A stretch of 53,321 bases of DNA from a virus: IMG/VR virus record IMGVR_UViG_3300035183_001064, positions 1-53,321 of that record, one strand, 5' to 3'. The notes beneath the pieces were generated by a model. That model had not been told where the DNA came from, did not search any database, and worked only from the letters and a program-made list of their open reading frames with translations. The number at the start of each line of letters is the position of its first letter. Position 1 is the first letter of the stretch. Made by a program: the position numbers and the translations under genes. Shown here in pieces: positions 38,785-47,504 of the stretch.

Positions 38785-39603
38785 TTAGAAAAACCCGCTA
38801 TTACGTTGTCGTTGTTTAATCTCAGCCGCCAGCGACGTTGGCGCTCCCCCGGCATCCCGGACAGGGGCCCGTACCGTCCGCGCCACGCGCCCAGACGCCA
38901 CACTATCCCGTCCCAGCGCCGGAGCCCGCACAGGCCGCGCAGCGGGACGCGGTTGTTGCGGTGCGCCATTGGCGCGTTGGCCTAAGCGACCAACCACCAT
39001 CCGCGCATCATCAGCCACCCGATTCAGCACCGTCCGCCAATTGGGACCCAAGCGCCCCCCATAATTCCCCCGAAAAATAGCGCCCAAAAGCTCCTCGTAA
39101 GGGGCAACATCAGGGTGCATTTCCTGGAACCACATCCACGCCCGTTGTGCAAATTGCTGTTGCTGCGCGTGCAAGGCTCCGCTTTGCGCTGCTCGAACCT
39201 GCATCTCCTGAATGGTGTTCTCACGTACTCGCCGTTCCCATTCAGCCAGGCGGCGTTCAAGCACCTCACCAAACCGCTCATCCGCCGGATCAATATCCGC
39301 CAGGCTGACGCTGGCCACCGGCTCTTGCGACCCACCACCGTCCGGCCTTCGCGTCCACAACGCTTCAAGAGCGCGCGCCTGTTCCTCCAACTCTCGCTCC
39401 AACGCATGGATGCGATTTTGCTGCCGCGAAATGTGCTGGTCCTTTTGGCGCAGCCGTTCAAGCTCCCGCTCTTCTTCCTGGGGATCCGCAACCGGATCTT
39501 CCGGCTCTGTCGGAGCAAGGATATACTCATCCGGGATTTGCTCTTGCGGCGGCTCCTCGGCCAGTTGTTCAAACTGCTGCTGTTGTTGTGTATCCTCATC
39601 CAT
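38785..39603 (-). CDS. scaffolding protein
   Basis: A 272-residue, Gln/Glu-rich, highly helical protein: acidic N terminus, coiled coil (REL..LRQKDQHISRQQNRIH, RELEEQARALEAL), a central domain (PDVAPYEELLGAIFRGNYGGRL, shortened), and an Arg/Pro/Ala C terminus. Location between portal and coat genes and composition match capsid scaffolds. Confidence 0.75.
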   Translation of the reverse strand: MDEDTQQQQQFEQLAEEPPQEQIPDEYILAPTEPEDPVADPQEEERELERLRQKDQHISRQQNRIHALERELEEQARALEALWTRRPDGGGSQEPVASVSLADIDPADERFGEVLERRLAEWERRVRENTIQEMQVRAAQSGALHAQQQQFAQRAWMWFQEMHPDVAPYEELLGAIFRGNYGGRLGPNWRTVLNRVADDARMVVGRLGQRANGAPQQPRPAARPVRAPALGRDSVASGRVARTVRAPVRDAGGAPTSLAAEIKQRQRNSGFF

Positions 39604-39624
39604 AGTAGCGCACCATCCTTTTCA

Positions 39625-39870
39625 TTATTCGGTTTTTTGCTGTACTCGTTTCACATCCGCACGCGCCCGGTAAAGCAGTTTTAAAAACGCGCCATACTCC
39701 GCAGCATTGAGCGCCACGGCTGTTGCGTCGGCGCGATCCTGCATAAGGGCGGCGTGTCGTGTCAGAAACTGCCGTGTAATATCACTCTGCAACACTTCCA
39801 AATATTGCAGGAGAAGAGCGCCCGACCGGCCTTTCAGCGTCTGCTGTATTGCCTGTTCCAGCGGATCCAT
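39625..39870 (-). CDS. small helical head-region protein
   Basis: An 81-residue all-helical protein (LEQAIQQTLKGRSGALLLQY, RADATAVALNAAEYGAFLKL). It lies between portal and scaffold genes. Unknown function; possibly an assembly accessory. Confidence 0.6.
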   Translation of the reverse strand: MDPLEQAIQQTLKGRSGALLLQYLEVLQSDITRQFLTRHAALMQDRADATAVALNAAEYGAFLKLLYRARADVKRVQQKTE

Positions 39871-39882
39871 CGTCCACCATCC

Positions 39883-41817
39883 CTAGGCTACGGGTTGCAC
39901 CGCTTGCGGCGGTGTTTGCTGTTGCTCTCCCGGAGGCATTTTCCCCTGGGCGAGCGCGGCCTGTTCCTGTGCGTTGTCCGATCCCATAAACACGTCTGGC
40001 GGAAGACTGTCGGCATCACGCGCAATGTTCTCTATCCGCACGCCAAATCCGCGCATCACCTCATCGAACAGCTTGAGGGGGTCCACGCGCATAATCATCG
40101 CGCGTGTCAATTCACGCGAACCGGTCACAACGGACAGCGCCGTCAGTAGCTGCTGCAACTCCACCTGCTTTTGCAGCACGCCCGAAAGGCCACGAACAGT
40201 GAATCTGTAGGGGCCTGCCAAAAGCCGAAGCCGCATTTCATAGGGAAGGTTCAAAATCTCCTCATATTCCGGCATCAACTGCTCGTATAAATCTCGTGGC
40301 AGCTCTTCTGGACTCATATGTTGCAGAGCCACCCACCATATGCGGGACAGGATAGGCTCCAGATAGCCCTGCTCAATCGATTCGGCAATGGCCGTGATAA
40401 AAGCGCCCGCACTGCCAGCCGCCGTGGTAATTTCCGTGGCGGTGCGTTCTCCCCGCCGGGGCAAATTGCCCAGCATCAAGTCATTGAGCACTCCGCCTTC
40501 CTGAATCCCGTTCTTCAGCAACCCTAAAATCTGCACGGCCCCACTATCAAGACTGCCCAGATCAATTTCCTCAATAAACTCACCTTTTGTACGGCCCGTT
40601 TCGAGCTTATAATACTTGTTCCCGTGCAATCCCTCCTTCAAATCGTCAGGATCCTGCAATACCGAAGGATCCCCCGCGAACGCCTTCATGCCCGACAACT
40701 GCGTACTGTCCATGACCTGATTAACATAATCGGTATACGCCACAACCAGGCGCTCCCACGCCTCAACATAGGAGCGGCCATACGGCGCGCCTCGAACGCG
40801 CAATACCGGAGTACACACCAGCCAGTCTTGCCCGTGCAAGAAGGGGTTTGGTTCCGGACCGCGCACGATCGTTTCCTCATTCGCCAGGACAATGTACACA
40901 TCCCGCAAATCCTCCCCCTTGTACTGCGCCACCCGCCCATCACTCGTCAGCACCGTACAGATATACTCATCGAGGACAATCGGTTTGCGGTATGTCGTCT
41001 GCTCCGTCCCAGTTTGCGTATTGCTGGATTCCTGGCGGTCTCGTGCACGCTCCGTATCCACAAACGCTTCTAGTTTATCAATGGCCTCGCGGTCCCATAA
41101 CGGGTTGCCCTCGATGTCCACCTCCTTTTCCGCCCGATCCTGCAATTCATGCAGGTCCACCTCTATGCGCCGCCTCCGGTACAATCCCCTTCCCGTGTGG
41201 TCTATCCACACCGTGCGGGGATCCACGGCCTCCACGCTAATAATTCCCTCCGGGCGCACCTCCTTTTTCATCCGCGCACTGGGCAAAGCAACTATTTCCC
41301 CCGTGTCCGGGTCTTCCACCTCGTCAATGGCGTCCTCCACGACAACAACGGGGCGCTCAAGCACCTTCCATGTGACCGTAGACGCCATCATCATGAGGGC
41401 GCCGTCTTTGAGCGATTCTTCAAACGGAACCAGAAACGACAGAGTGCCGGATGAGATCGTTTCGCCCGCCCGAGACAGCCAGTAGTCCACTACGGTGCGC
41501 ACCAGGTCCAAAAAGCGGGAAAACTTCTTGCTTGGATCTTCTACCGTATACCACCGACCCGCCTGGACCAGGGACTTTTTAATGGACCCCACAAATCGCT
41601 CTACCATGGTGGGGCCTTCCGGCATGACTAACTGGTATTGCCACGGCGCTTTTTTTGAGAAATCGTGTCGCTGCCAATACACATTCCAATTGCGCCGCCA
41701 CTGGTCATCTCTGTCCCGCCGGTTAGTTTCCGCCTCATGGTTGTAGGCCAGAAGGCATCGCACAATCGCCTGCTCATCTACCTCCCGAACCGGCTCATCA
41801 ACGTCGTGCTCCACCAT
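39883..41817 (-). CDS. portal protein
   Basis: A 644-residue P22/N4-type portal. Visible: N-terminal ..NRRDRDDQWRRNWNVYWQ, the wing (EGIISVEAVDPRTVWIDHTG), the stem/clip region (AGDPSVLQDPDDLKEGLHG, QEGGVLNDLMLGNLPRRGER, RTATEITTAAG) and a Gln/Pro-rich C terminus. Forms the dodecameric DNA channel. Lies directly after the terminase block. Confidence 0.8.
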   Translation of the reverse strand: MVEHDVDEPVREVDEQAIVRCLLAYNHEAETNRRDRDDQWRRNWNVYWQRHDFSKKAPWQYQLVMPEGPTMVERFVGSIKKSLVQAGRWYTVEDPSKKFSRFLDLVRTVVDYWLSRAGETISSGTLSFLVPFEESLKDGALMMMASTVTWKVLERPVVVVEDAIDEVEDPDTGEIVALPSARMKKEVRPEGIISVEAVDPRTVWIDHTGRGLYRRRRIEVDLHELQDRAEKEVDIEGNPLWDREAIDKLEAFVDTERARDRQESSNTQTGTEQTTYRKPIVLDEYICTVLTSDGRVAQYKGEDLRDVYIVLANEETIVRGPEPNPFLHGQDWLVCTPVLRVRGAPYGRSYVEAWERLVVAYTDYVNQVMDSTQLSGMKAFAGDPSVLQDPDDLKEGLHGNKYYKLETGRTKGEFIEEIDLGSLDSGAVQILGLLKNGIQEGGVLNDLMLGNLPRRGERTATEITTAAGSAGAFITAIAESIEQGYLEPILSRIWWVALQHMSPEELPRDLYEQLMPEYEEILNLPYEMRLRLLAGPYRFTVRGLSGVLQKQVELQQLLTALSVVTGSRELTRAMIMRVDPLKLFDEVMRGFGVRIENIARDADSLPPDVFMGSDNAQEQAALAQGKMPPGEQQQTPPQAVQPVA

Positions 41818-41822
41818 ACGTG

Positions 41823-42050
41823 CTAGCCCTCTTCAGACAGCTTGTCCGATGCTTGCTGCAAAACTTGCAGATCGTCTATAAACAACTGCAACACCAGCAG
41901 AAGCGCCTTGGGCTGCGTTAAGCCCTCTATCACCGCATCATCCAGGCGCATAGCGGATGCGTACAACCACTCCAGCAGAAACTTTTGCGCCTTTGTGAGC
42001 GTCACATCTTTATCTGCTCGTTTTTTCACGACATGTTTCGTTGTGCTCAC
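41823..42050 (-). CDS. small helical protein between terminase and portal
   Basis: A 75-residue helical protein (LTKAQKFLLEWLYASAMRLD), GTG start overlapping the terminase stop (GTGA). Unknown; its place suggests a head assembly accessory. Confidence 0.6.
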   Translation of the reverse strand: MSTTKHVVKKRADKDVTLTKAQKFLLEWLYASAMRLDDAVIEGLTQPKALLLVLQLFIDDLQVLQQASDKLSEEG

Positions 42051-43486
42051 AACTGTAACAACCTCGCGTCCTTGGGGATTCGCATCCCCGGATATGTTTG
42101 CGGGCCACCACCCGGACCGCCAGACACATAAACACCTGACACCACTCCGGCGCTGGGAATTACCAGATTTTTTCCACTATACCCCATTTTACTGACGCGG
42201 TCCAGCGGATACAATCGGGCAACAAGATACGCCAGTGCATCTGCTGGATGGCTATGCATGTCTTTCACAATGCCCCCCACGGTATTGCCAATGACGCGCC
42301 TATGCCACCCACCCCGCAAAGCGTGCCAAATGGCGCGCGCCTGATGCTTATCCACTTTCAACAAGTCATGCCTGCGCAACACCGCCCGAAGGGATTCGAT
42401 GCGGGTATACTCATCCCGTGGCCCCGCCTGATAGGAACCGCCTAACTGTTGCACCACGGACAAAGCCGCTGATCGCTTGCGGCTGGATTGATCGGGGATG
42501 CTTCCCGTGGGATCACCCACCCAAATGAGCCGGTGCCTTCGCGCATCAAACTGGTCGATCAGCACCGACCGCAGCGTTTCATCCACAAACTCTTCAATGC
42601 CCAGGCCTTCACCCACACCGCACCACAACACATGGAGCTTGCCCAGCGGCGTTTTCTGGCAAATGACCGCCGCCGGATTATGCCAAAAGTCCAGCCCAAT
42701 ATGGTACGGAACCCCCGGCATGGGCCGCAAATGGTCCACCAAATGCACCGCATCATTCCATTCCGGCGTCACTGCCTTGCCAATTTGCGTGAACCCAAAC
42801 TGCCCCTGCACCAACCGCCGCAGCAAATCGGGGCGATGCCGATATCGGCGCTCCAACGCCTCATAATAGCCAACGGGCAGATTTTTCTCGTTCTCCCGGC
42901 CATCAGTTTTGTAATAGCCCCAACCCGGTTCGCCCGGATCAACAAACCGCGTATACAAATAATGTGATTCGTCCGGCGGGTTCGCCGCCAGCTTTACCTG
43001 GTGCCATTTCATACCGGGCGCACTAATACGGCCCATGGCAAAGTCAAACACCTCTTCGGAAATACCGCCCTGATCAATTCCGGGTGCCGCCTCGTCAATA
43101 AGGATAAGCCCCGCCTCCAAAGATTGCAGTTTGCCCACATCTTTGCTGTCGTCCATGCCAAGGAACGTTATGGTGCCTTCAAGCCCCTCCATGCCCCAAA
43201 CAAACTCCCGGGCCTCAGCCCGCCACGTCCCGCAAATGCCCGGTGGAAATATACGGAAAAACGTTTTTAGCGTTGTCCGTTGCAGGTTCGTCCACGTATC
43301 GCGAATAACAATAATGGGAGCGCCGGGATTCATCCTCGTATACACATAGGCGCTCCAACACAAACCCACAGTTTTGCCCGCCCGCATCGCCCCACAAAAG
43401 AGCACGGCCTCACGCCGGTCCAACACAAACGCCTTTTGCGTCGGCGTCGGCTCAAAAACAATACGATGGACCCGAGGACTATCCAT
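42047..43486 (-). CDS. terL: terminase large subunit
   Basis: A 479-residue packaging motor. ATPase: Walker A GAMRAGKT (residues 32-39), Walker B LILIDE (D131, E132), coupling motif LAANPPDESHYLYTRF. RNase H-like nuclease: D266 in GLDFWHNP, D325 in GDPTGS, D416 in HPADALAY. Cuts and translocates phage DNA into procapsids. Upstream lies the TerS-like gene (44229) and downstream the portal. Confidence 0.9.
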   Translation of the reverse strand: MDSPRVHRIVFEPTPTQKAFVLDRREAVLFCGAMRAGKTVGLCWSAYVYTRMNPGAPIIVIRDTWTNLQRTTLKTFFRIFPPGICGTWRAEAREFVWGMEGLEGTITFLGMDDSKDVGKLQSLEAGLILIDEAAPGIDQGGISEEVFDFAMGRISAPGMKWHQVKLAANPPDESHYLYTRFVDPGEPGWGYYKTDGRENEKNLPVGYYEALERRYRHRPDLLRRLVQGQFGFTQIGKAVTPEWNDAVHLVDHLRPMPGVPYHIGLDFWHNPAAVICQKTPLGKLHVLWCGVGEGLGIEEFVDETLRSVLIDQFDARRHRLIWVGDPTGSIPDQSSRKRSAALSVVQQLGGSYQAGPRDEYTRIESLRAVLRRHDLLKVDKHQARAIWHALRGGWHRRVIGNTVGGIVKDMHSHPADALAYLVARLYPLDRVSKMGYSGKNLVIPSAGVVSGVYVSGGPGGGPQTYPGMRIPKDARLLQL

Positions 43487-43748
43487 GCAAAGATCGCGGG
43501 CTGGGGACCGCCGGCTTTAGCTGACGGAGGAAAGCCCGCTGCCTCCCGTTGCATCTATGTGTTGGCAAAATCGCACCGCCAATGCCGTTTGCGCCTGTGG
43601 GTGGAACCACAACGAAAAGAACGGGGTGCGCCTGCATCATGCCCCTTACCATTCGTGCGAAGCTGCGGCTCCCACCCTGGTCAGCGACTTGCATATTCAA
43701 GCCCGCGCCAAAGCGGAACGGAGAACCGCCAATAAGCGCCGTCTGCAT
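43479..43748 (-). CDS. hypothetical protein between terminase genes
   Basis: An 89-residue protein; ATG 43748 is preferred (GAAGGA upstream) and its end overlaps the terminase start by 8 nt. Has RFGAGLNMQVADQGGSRSFA and VLFVVVPPTGANGIGGA, a hydrophobic-Gly strand. Unknown. Confidence 0.55.
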   Translation of the reverse strand: MQTALIGGSPFRFGAGLNMQVADQGGSRSFARMVRGMMQAHPVLFVVVPPTGANGIGGAILPTHRCNGRQRAFLRQLKPAVPSPRSLHG

Positions 43749-43776
43749 AGCTGGTCCTTCGCACAACTGGCTGCCT

Positions 43777-44175
43777 TTACAGCACTTCAAACCCAACGTA
43801 CCGCTCATCCGCCATCGGGCTGGCGTGGGTTAAGGGCAATGAGCACAACGCAACAATCGTAGCGTCAGGCCCCCGAACCTCCAAAGCCCGGGCCACATGC
43901 GGCAACAAACTATCCTCAACCGAACGATACACTGGACTGTCTGCCTGTATAAACGTAGACCACAGCACGGGATACGAAAAGGACACGCCTCGCGTGAAGG
44001 GCACCGAATTGCCCGGAGGTTCCAATTTCAGTGCTGCCGCGCGCCACAGAGACCCCAGGACGGTGTTTGTATACAACCCCCGCGCCTTCTGGTATTGCCA
44101 ATATTGCCCGTCCAAAGCCACCTGCTGTTCAGTGTAGCCTTTTTGGGCATCCTTGAAATCCGCAGTCGTGTACAT
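43777..44175 (-). CDS. hypothetical protein
   Basis: A 132-residue protein with GGGAAGGAAAAGG before ATG 44175. Helical N terminus (DAQKGYTEQQVALDGQYWQY), then mixed alpha/beta. It sits between TerS-like and TerL genes. No family recognised. Confidence 0.6.
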   Translation of the reverse strand: MYTTADFKDAQKGYTEQQVALDGQYWQYQKARGLYTNTVLGSLWRAAALKLEPPGNSVPFTRGVSFSYPVLWSTFIQADSPVYRSVEDSLLPHVARALEVRGPDATIVALCSLPLTHASPMADERYVGFEVL

Positions 44176-44228
44176 AGCCTTTTCCTTCCCACAATTTGAA
44201 AGCGCCCCAACCAAGGCGGACGCCAATG

Positions 44229-44792
44229 CTACGCATCTTCGGCGTCATCCGGCGGCACTTCAACAAGCACCTCAAGCGAACCTTGGGCAAGCGCCTGCTC
44301 CGTCTGCTCCAGCGCAGCGGCCAGCGGGCTAATAATTTGCACCGCCACCGGAGGTTTTTCCCCTCGCTCAGGATAGTGACCTTTAATTTCCGCCACTGCC
44401 TTCACCGCACCCAACTGCGTTGTGTTATCTGTAAACACATCCCACCCCTTCGTTTCCGGATTCCACCGCACTGTGGAGGCGTCCATCAAAGCCTTAAACT
44501 TTGCGGCAATAAACTGGTCGGTTAATCCGGCGGCCTGAAGAATGTCCAAAAACTTTTGTCGCAAGGCCCCTCGCGACAACTTGTTCCGCAGACTGGTGGG
44601 CGACATATTCGCCGTTGCCGCCGCCTGCGCCACGGAAGCACCCTGGGCAAGAGCACCCAAAGCACGACGGTCTTGCAGCGTCACGCCCCGTTTCACAATG
44701 GGCGGTTTTTGTGGCGGCAACTTTGGCAGCAGGCTTTTCGAGCCTTTTGGCCGTCCGATTTTGCGGGCTGTTTCAGGCTGTTTTGGCGGCAT
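44229..44792 (-). CDS. terminase small subunit-like protein
   Basis: A 187-residue protein. After a basic N terminus (KIGRPKGSKSLLPK) comes a helix-turn-helix-like segment (ALGALAQGASVAQAAATANM, SPTSLRNKLSRGALRQKFLD), then an oligomerisation/acidic C terminus. This suits a small terminase that recognises packaging sites. ATG 44792 is preferred, though GGAGG is 14 nt away; the GTG at 44825 lies inside a structured element. Confidence 0.65.
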   Translation of the reverse strand: MPPKQPETARKIGRPKGSKSLLPKLPPQKPPIVKRGVTLQDRRALGALAQGASVAQAAATANMSPTSLRNKLSRGALRQKFLDILQAAGLTDQFIAAKFKALMDASTVRWNPETKGWDVFTDNTTQLGAVKAVAEIKGHYPERGEKPPVAVQIISPLAAALEQTEQALAQGSLEVLVEVPPDDAEDA

Positions 44793-44811
44793 GGTTATTG
44801 TTGTGTCCTCC

Positions 44812-44878
44812 GTGGCTATTCCCACAACTACAATCGCAGGCTTTTACCGCTTATACGGACGCTCTGTAGCCCCAGAGC
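44812..44878 (-). ncRNA. omega-RNA-like structured leader element B
   Basis: On the - strand: GCTCTGGGGCTACAGAGC hairpin, CCGTATAAGCGG, AAAAGCC, then CCTGCGA...TTGTGGG (G-U rich stem), ending ATAGCCAC 20 nt before ATG 44792. Compared with elements A and C the last stem keeps pairing through several base changes. It overlaps the 3' end of the RHH gene (44844). Confidence 0.6.
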
Positions 44879-45080
44879 GAGAATGCAAAGCCGCCCAATC
44901 CAAAGCCGCTTTGCCCACAGGCTCCCGCTCCACCCAGGTAGAATCGCCGCAAAGATCCTGACGAATCCAATTGTTGACGGCAAACCGCAATACCACATTT
45001 GCCGTTGTCGCCAGAGCCTTCGCCATATGCTGGACCCAAGCCTGCTCTTCATCAGACAAAGTTACTGTTACACGCCGCAT
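44844..45080 (-). CDS. RHH/CopG-like regulator, probably leaderless
   Basis: A 78-residue protein starting MRRVTVTLSDEEQAWVQHMA, then ATTANVVLRFAVNNWI: a beta strand and two helices of the ribbon-helix-helix fold, so a DNA-binding dimer. ATG 45080 lies 7 nt after a -10 box (45088-45093), so the message is probably leaderless. First gene of the packaging operon; a candidate binder of the palindromic repeats at 38.5 and 51.1 kb, by inference only. Confidence 0.65.
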   Translation of the reverse strand: MRRVTVTLSDEEQAWVQHMAKALATTANVVLRFAVNNWIRQDLCGDSTWVEREPVGKAALDWAALHSRSGATERPYKR

Positions 45081-45087
45081 TGCCCCA

Positions 45088-45116
45088 AGCATAGCACACA
45101 GACCCCTGCTTGACAA
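45088..45116 (-). promoter_or_regulatory. packaging-operon promoter
   Basis: TTGTCA - 17 nt - TATGCT on the - strand. Its -35 overlaps the -35 of the opposite promoter through the palindrome GCTTGACAAGC. Confidence 0.6.
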
Positions 45117-45138
45117 GCACAGTATGCCCATCTACAAT
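45110..45138 (+). promoter_or_regulatory. divergent sigma70-like promoter
   Basis: TTGACA - 17 nt - TACAAT. Transcript would run rightward, antisense to 45397-46666, with no + strand gene visible. Confidence 0.6.
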
Positions 45139-45166
45139 AGGGCCGTTATTTGTCCTCCTTCCCCAA

Positions 45167-45198
45167 AGCCTGCGGGGGCGCCTCCTCTCCCGCAGGCT
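45167..45198 (+). other. 10-bp hairpin 30 nt after the + promoter
   Basis: AGCCTGCGGG pairs with CCCGCAGGCT, 12-nt loop. On the + transcript it would be a 5' stem; on the - strand it is followed by GGGGAAGGAGG but no start codon. Confidence 0.5.
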
Positions 45199-45224
45199 CC
45201 CGTCCACTGCCCACACTACCCCCG

Positions 45225-45342
45225 CCACCCACACCAACCACACCAACCACACCATCCACACCAACCACACCAACCACACCAACCACACCACCCACAACAC
45301 CCACACCATCCACACCACTCACGCCACCCACGCCACCGTGCA
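45225..45342. repeat. 9-bp tandem repeat tract
   Basis: Roughly twelve imperfect copies of CCACACCAA. The length being a multiple of three leaves several frames open, giving artefact ORFs of repeated dipeptides or tripeptides. Stretch 45199-45396 has no credible gene. At 45355-45402 a partial relative of the leader elements (- strand AGAAAGCC...GTGGGGAAGCCAC) follows the gene 45397-45642. Confidence 0.65.
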
Positions 45343-45396
45343 AGGCAGTAAACTTTGCAAAGACCGCTGTGGCTTCCCCACGCTGAATGAGGCTTT

Positions 45397-45642
45397 CTAT
45401 ATAATGCCAATATGGCCGCCGGACGTTTGGGACGTTTCTTGGGCATCCTGCGGTTTCGGTGCGAATGCCTCTTCCGGCAACGCCCTAATCAGAGAGTCTC
45501 TGGAATGCGCCAAAAACTTTTCTAGCGGAATGGGCGGAGCCGCATGGTGCCCCCACGCATCAATGGTGGGATTCCACACATACCCGCACGCTTCCAGTAT
45601 GTCCTGCTTTGACTCATACCGCCGTAATTTTGTTCTATTCAT
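45397..45642 (-). CDS. hypothetical protein
   Basis: An 81-residue protein overlapping the end of the RepA-like gene by 8 nt. KLRRYESKQDILEACGYVWN then Pro-rich, ending GGHIGII. No family recognised; coupled to the ATPase gene, so possibly a partner. Confidence 0.6.
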   Translation of the reverse strand: MNRTKLRRYESKQDILEACGYVWNPTIDAWGHHAAPPIPLEKFLAHSRDSLIRALPEEAFAPKPQDAQETSQTSGGHIGII

Positions 45643-46666
45643 TTTGCACTCCTGGTCCGAGGGTGTAAAAATCCCCCTGTTTGATTAACACACCGGCCTT
45701 TACGGCCTCGCCCAAACGATTGCGCGTCGTGGTGACATTCACCCACCCCGCCGCCTGGGCAATCTGGTCCCGTGTCAACGGCGCATTGTGGGCGTCACGA
45801 AACGCCTGCAAGATTTTCCCAAAAGCCTTCCGCACGGTTTTGGCTTTGTATAGCTCTATCACCTCCTTTGGCAATTCTTCGTACCAGCGCCATCCACCCG
45901 GACCGACAGAAAAGTACAGGGGTTGCGCCCGCACGCCCAAGTTCGTTTTGATAAGCTCCAAAGAGCTGTACACCGTTTGTTCCACCGCTATTTGCGATTT
46001 AATGGCAATGACGGACCGAGCCCTTGCCGTAAAGCCGACAGACCCGGCGCCTCTATACTGGTCCGGCGTTTCCACGCCCTTCGTCCAATGTCGCACCAGG
46101 ACAATAGCAGCGTGCGTGTCCTTCGCCACTTTCGCCAAACCGCTCAGAAGGGGACGCACTTCCTCCTGCCTGTAGGTGTCCATCCGATCCGGCCAAAAAT
46201 CCATGACCGGATCAATCACCACAAGTGTAGCGTCTACCTGCTGGATAAGGCTTTTCAGCGTGTGTGTTTTGTCTATACACCATTGCCACCCCTCATCGGG
46301 AAGGAGCACCGTGCGGTCCAAATCTGCGTGGACCAGCTCCAACCGGGCGCGAAGCCGCCTGGGAGGGTCTTCCGTCCCCAAATAAATCGTATTTTGTGGA
46401 GCCAAAGCGCGCTGCCCTGGCAGGGCCTGGCCGCTAGATAAAGCGCCCGCCACCGCCAGCATCAAAAATGATTTTCCACTCCCCGGATTGCCCTCCACAA
46501 TCGTCACCTCTTCCCTGGGTATGTACGGTGTCCACAACCACGGCTCCGGTTCGGGTAAAACATCGGCAGCTTTCACCAACGGCCCACTATCCTCAATCGT
46601 TCGGGAGGGACGCGACGGCAATGCAATAGACGCCCCGCCAACCCTGGAAAAATCTATTCGAGGCAT
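45635..46666 (-). CDS. RepA/AAA_25-like ATPase with winged-helix tail
   Basis: A 343-residue P-loop protein of the RecA/RepA type. Walker A GNPGSGKS (residues 59-66), Walker B TLVVIDPVMDF (~residue 150), then IVLVRHWTKG (sensor-like), and a C-terminal winged helix (LTRDQIAQAAGWVNVTTTRN). The sort of protein acts as a plasmid/phage replicative helicase or helicase loader. It lies apart from the polymerase, on the other strand. Confidence 0.75.
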   Translation of the reverse strand: MPRIDFSRVGGASIALPSRPSRTIEDSGPLVKAADVLPEPEPWLWTPYIPREEVTIVEGNPGSGKSFLMLAVAGALSSGQALPGQRALAPQNTIYLGTEDPPRRLRARLELVHADLDRTVLLPDEGWQWCIDKTHTLKSLIQQVDATLVVIDPVMDFWPDRMDTYRQEEVRPLLSGLAKVAKDTHAAIVLVRHWTKGVETPDQYRGAGSVGFTARARSVIAIKSQIAVEQTVYSSLELIKTNLGVRAQPLYFSVGPGGWRWYEELPKEVIELYKAKTVRKAFGKILQAFRDAHNAPLTRDQIAQAAGWVNVTTTRNRLGEAVKAGVLIKQGDFYTLGPGVQNE

Positions 46667-46938
46667 CGCACCGCTACGGTCGTAAACGTTTTGCGCGCCT
46701 GCTTGGCGTCCTGCACCAGGCCCTGCACCCGCTGCTGCTCACCACATTGCAGCCCACACTGCGACAGGGCCGCAAAGACCGCATCTTCCGCATTCAACAT
46801 CGCCACTGCCGCCATCACCGCATCCGTGCAATTCTGCGCGCGTCCCCTTTCCCCCCGCAAAGCGACCCAAAACCCGCACATCGCATACACCATCAAACCG
46901 ACCAAAATCGGCAAAAGCCACCGTGCATATCTACGCAT
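46654..46938 (-). CDS. small membrane-anchored protein with paired Cys
   Basis: A 94-residue protein, GGAGG before ATG 46938. One N-terminal membrane segment (WLLPILVGLMVYAMCGFWVAL), then a periplasmic-looking helical domain with four Cys (NCTDAV, QCGLQCG, RCLE), perhaps disulfide bonded. Overlaps the RepA-like gene by 13 nt. A spanin or superinfection-exclusion role is possible. Confidence 0.6.
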   Translation of the reverse strand: MRRYARWLLPILVGLMVYAMCGFWVALRGERGRAQNCTDAVMAAVAMLNAEDAVFAALSQCGLQCGEQQRVQGLVQDAKQARKTFTTVAVRCLE

Positions 46939-46959
46939 AACACCTCCATAGAGCCGTTC

Positions 46960-47300
46960 AATATACCAAAACCCAATGAAAAGGCAAGCACCCGCCCAAA
47001 AACCCGACCAACCCGCCCGTTTGGGCGGTCGCCCACGAACCGCCCGGTCACACACCCCTTAAGAAACTTGGGCGGGTGTGCGCCCGCCCGGCTGCCCAAC
47101 CCTTAAGATATTTGGGCGGTCGGTCGCCCGCCCAGCCCGCGTGGGCGAGCGGAGTCACTACCGTGACTCCTCCGCACGCTCTGCGGTCGCCCTCCCCCTC
47201 CGGTTACGCCTACGGGGGCGTGCGCCCGCTCCGCGCGCATCGCACCACAGGCAATAAAACACCGTTCTACCCACCAAAACCCCAGCCTCCCATCCATCTT
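46960..47300. other. gene-free GC-rich inverted-repeat cluster
   Basis: No credible gene. Contains GGGCGGG-TGTGCG-CCCGCCC (47069-47088), GGGCG-GTCGGT-CGCCC (47114 on) and TTGGGCG-GT-CGCCCA (47022 on); the first two are each preceded by CCTTAAGA(A/T)A. Could be RNA processing, termination or origin-type structure. Confidence 0.5.
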
Positions 47301-47306
47301 CCCCCC

Positions 47307-47360
47307 TTGCACCGCCCCTTCCTTTCCGCTACAATGTGATATACACTGGGGATAGTGTAT
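47307..47360 (+). promoter_or_regulatory. promoter with inverted repeat
   Basis: TTGCAC - 17 nt - TACAAT (47330-47335), then ATACACT-N6-AGTGTAT (47341-47360) over the likely start site, an operator-like arrangement. No clear + gene follows except the tnpB remnant. Confidence 0.5.
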
Positions 47361-47469
47361 GTACGATGCGCCATGCAACCGCCCTTCCAGTCCCGGCCCC
47401 CTTCCACCACCGGCACGGCCCCGGTGCGCATACCGGAGCGGGATAGCGCCAACAGCATCGCGGTCGTTG

Positions 47470-47498
47470 TTGCGTTTTGGTCCAATTCCGTCTATAAT
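47470..47498 (+). promoter_or_regulatory. promoter of tnpB remnant
   Basis: TTGCGT - 17 nt - TATAAT, with GTG 6 nt after the -10, the same geometry as the promoter of the intact tnpB at 49699. Confidence 0.6.
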
Positions 47499-47504
47499 AC
47501 GCCT

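Noticed and set aside
45052-45446. Several - and + strand ORFs made of WVW, VGVVG, HTN or CGW repeats
   Set aside because: All are readings of the 9-bp repeat tract.
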